In this document: in pieces, positions 63,918 through 64,000 of the stretch
Numbering within the stretch: position 1 is the stretch's first letter
Layout: each line of letters opens with the position of its first letter
Assembly: GCF_900497805.2 (NCBI RefSeq)
Contig: NW_020953950.1
Coordinates: forward strand, 1,503,338 to 1,567,337
Source of the DNA: Vombatus ursinus
Lineage: Eukaryota > Chordata > Mammalia > Diprotodontia > Vombatidae
Length of the DNA: 64,000 bases
Reading direction: 5' to 3'
Position numbers and translations under genes: made by a program
The notes under the pieces: generated by a model
The model's database searches: none
What the model was told of the DNA's origin: nothing
The model's input: the letters and a program-made list of their open reading frames with translations, nothing else

Positions 63918-64000
63918 TTAGGGCAACTAAGTGACTCAGTGGATAGAGTGCCTGGCTTGGAGTCAGAAAGACTCCTCTTCCTGAGTTCAAATCTGACCTC
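63918..64000 (+). repeat. Mar-1/CORE-SINE head, cut by window end
   Basis: GGGCAACTAAGTGACTCAGT, GTTCAAATCTGACCTC. Confidence 0.88.

Noticed and set aside
1-64000. LTR retrovirus or other virus-derived copies
   Set aside because: No paired LTRs, primer-binding site, or gag/pol/env likeness was recognised; the reverse-transcriptase traces fit CR1/L3 and L1 LINEs.

Overview
The window looks like nuclear DNA from a marsupial. Evidence: it is packed with CORE-SINEs in both orientations (MIR type, Mar-1 type with the GGGCAGCTAGGTGG start and the conserved CCCCAAATGGGG stretch, and a WSINE1-like copy), L2 and CR1/L3 LINEs, the 3' end of a marsupial-type L1, hAT and mariner-like miniature DNA transposons, and many microsatellites. 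There are two 10-N assembly gaps (16827-16836 and 33081-33090). The species cannot be told from the window alone. No LTR retrovirus copy, rRNA, true tRNA gene or CRISPR array was recognised.

One gene can be supported: KAZN (kazrin), on the minus strand. Its first coding exon is at 53670-53886. It begins MMEDNKQLALRIDGAIQ and ends at a phase-1 splice donor after a Gly-rich segment and MENNHHNAQ. The exon lies in a CpG island (about 53480-54640). Upstream in the sense direction there is a good acceptor at 53902-53903 and a good donor at 53983-53984, which would bound an 83-base mini-intron. That candidate intron holds the only upstream ATG found in about 300 bases, the start of a 14-codon uORF ending two bases before the kazrin start codon. 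Splicing versus retention of this intron would therefore remove or keep a uORF. This is the most interesting functional signal here.

Layout: 1-53669 is the 5' part of the very large KAZN intron 1, full of dispersed repeats with repeat-poor islands. The clearest island is 49770-52670, just downstream of the first exon, which is a good place to look for conserved enhancers. 53670-54640 is the coding exon, 5' UTR and CpG-island promoter. 54640-64000 is upstream flank, or an upstream intron if longer KAZN isoforms exist in this species. It holds L2 and L3 LINEs, SINEs and palindromic hAT-like MITEs.

The repeat record gives a relative chronology. L2, L3 and MIR form the old layer; Mar-1 and WSINE1-like copies repeatedly interrupt it, several with visible target-site duplications (7688/7944, 8726/8904, 39472/39731, 59607/59771). 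Structures not explained by ordinary repeats include a roughly 680-bp element with about 120-bp diverged inverted ends (40914-41596), a T-rich tail-only insertion between 17-bp direct repeats (9651-9711), two minisatellites grown from the same dispersed-repeat segment (32570-32735 and 42776-42975), and a stack of L2 3' tails (1431-1860).
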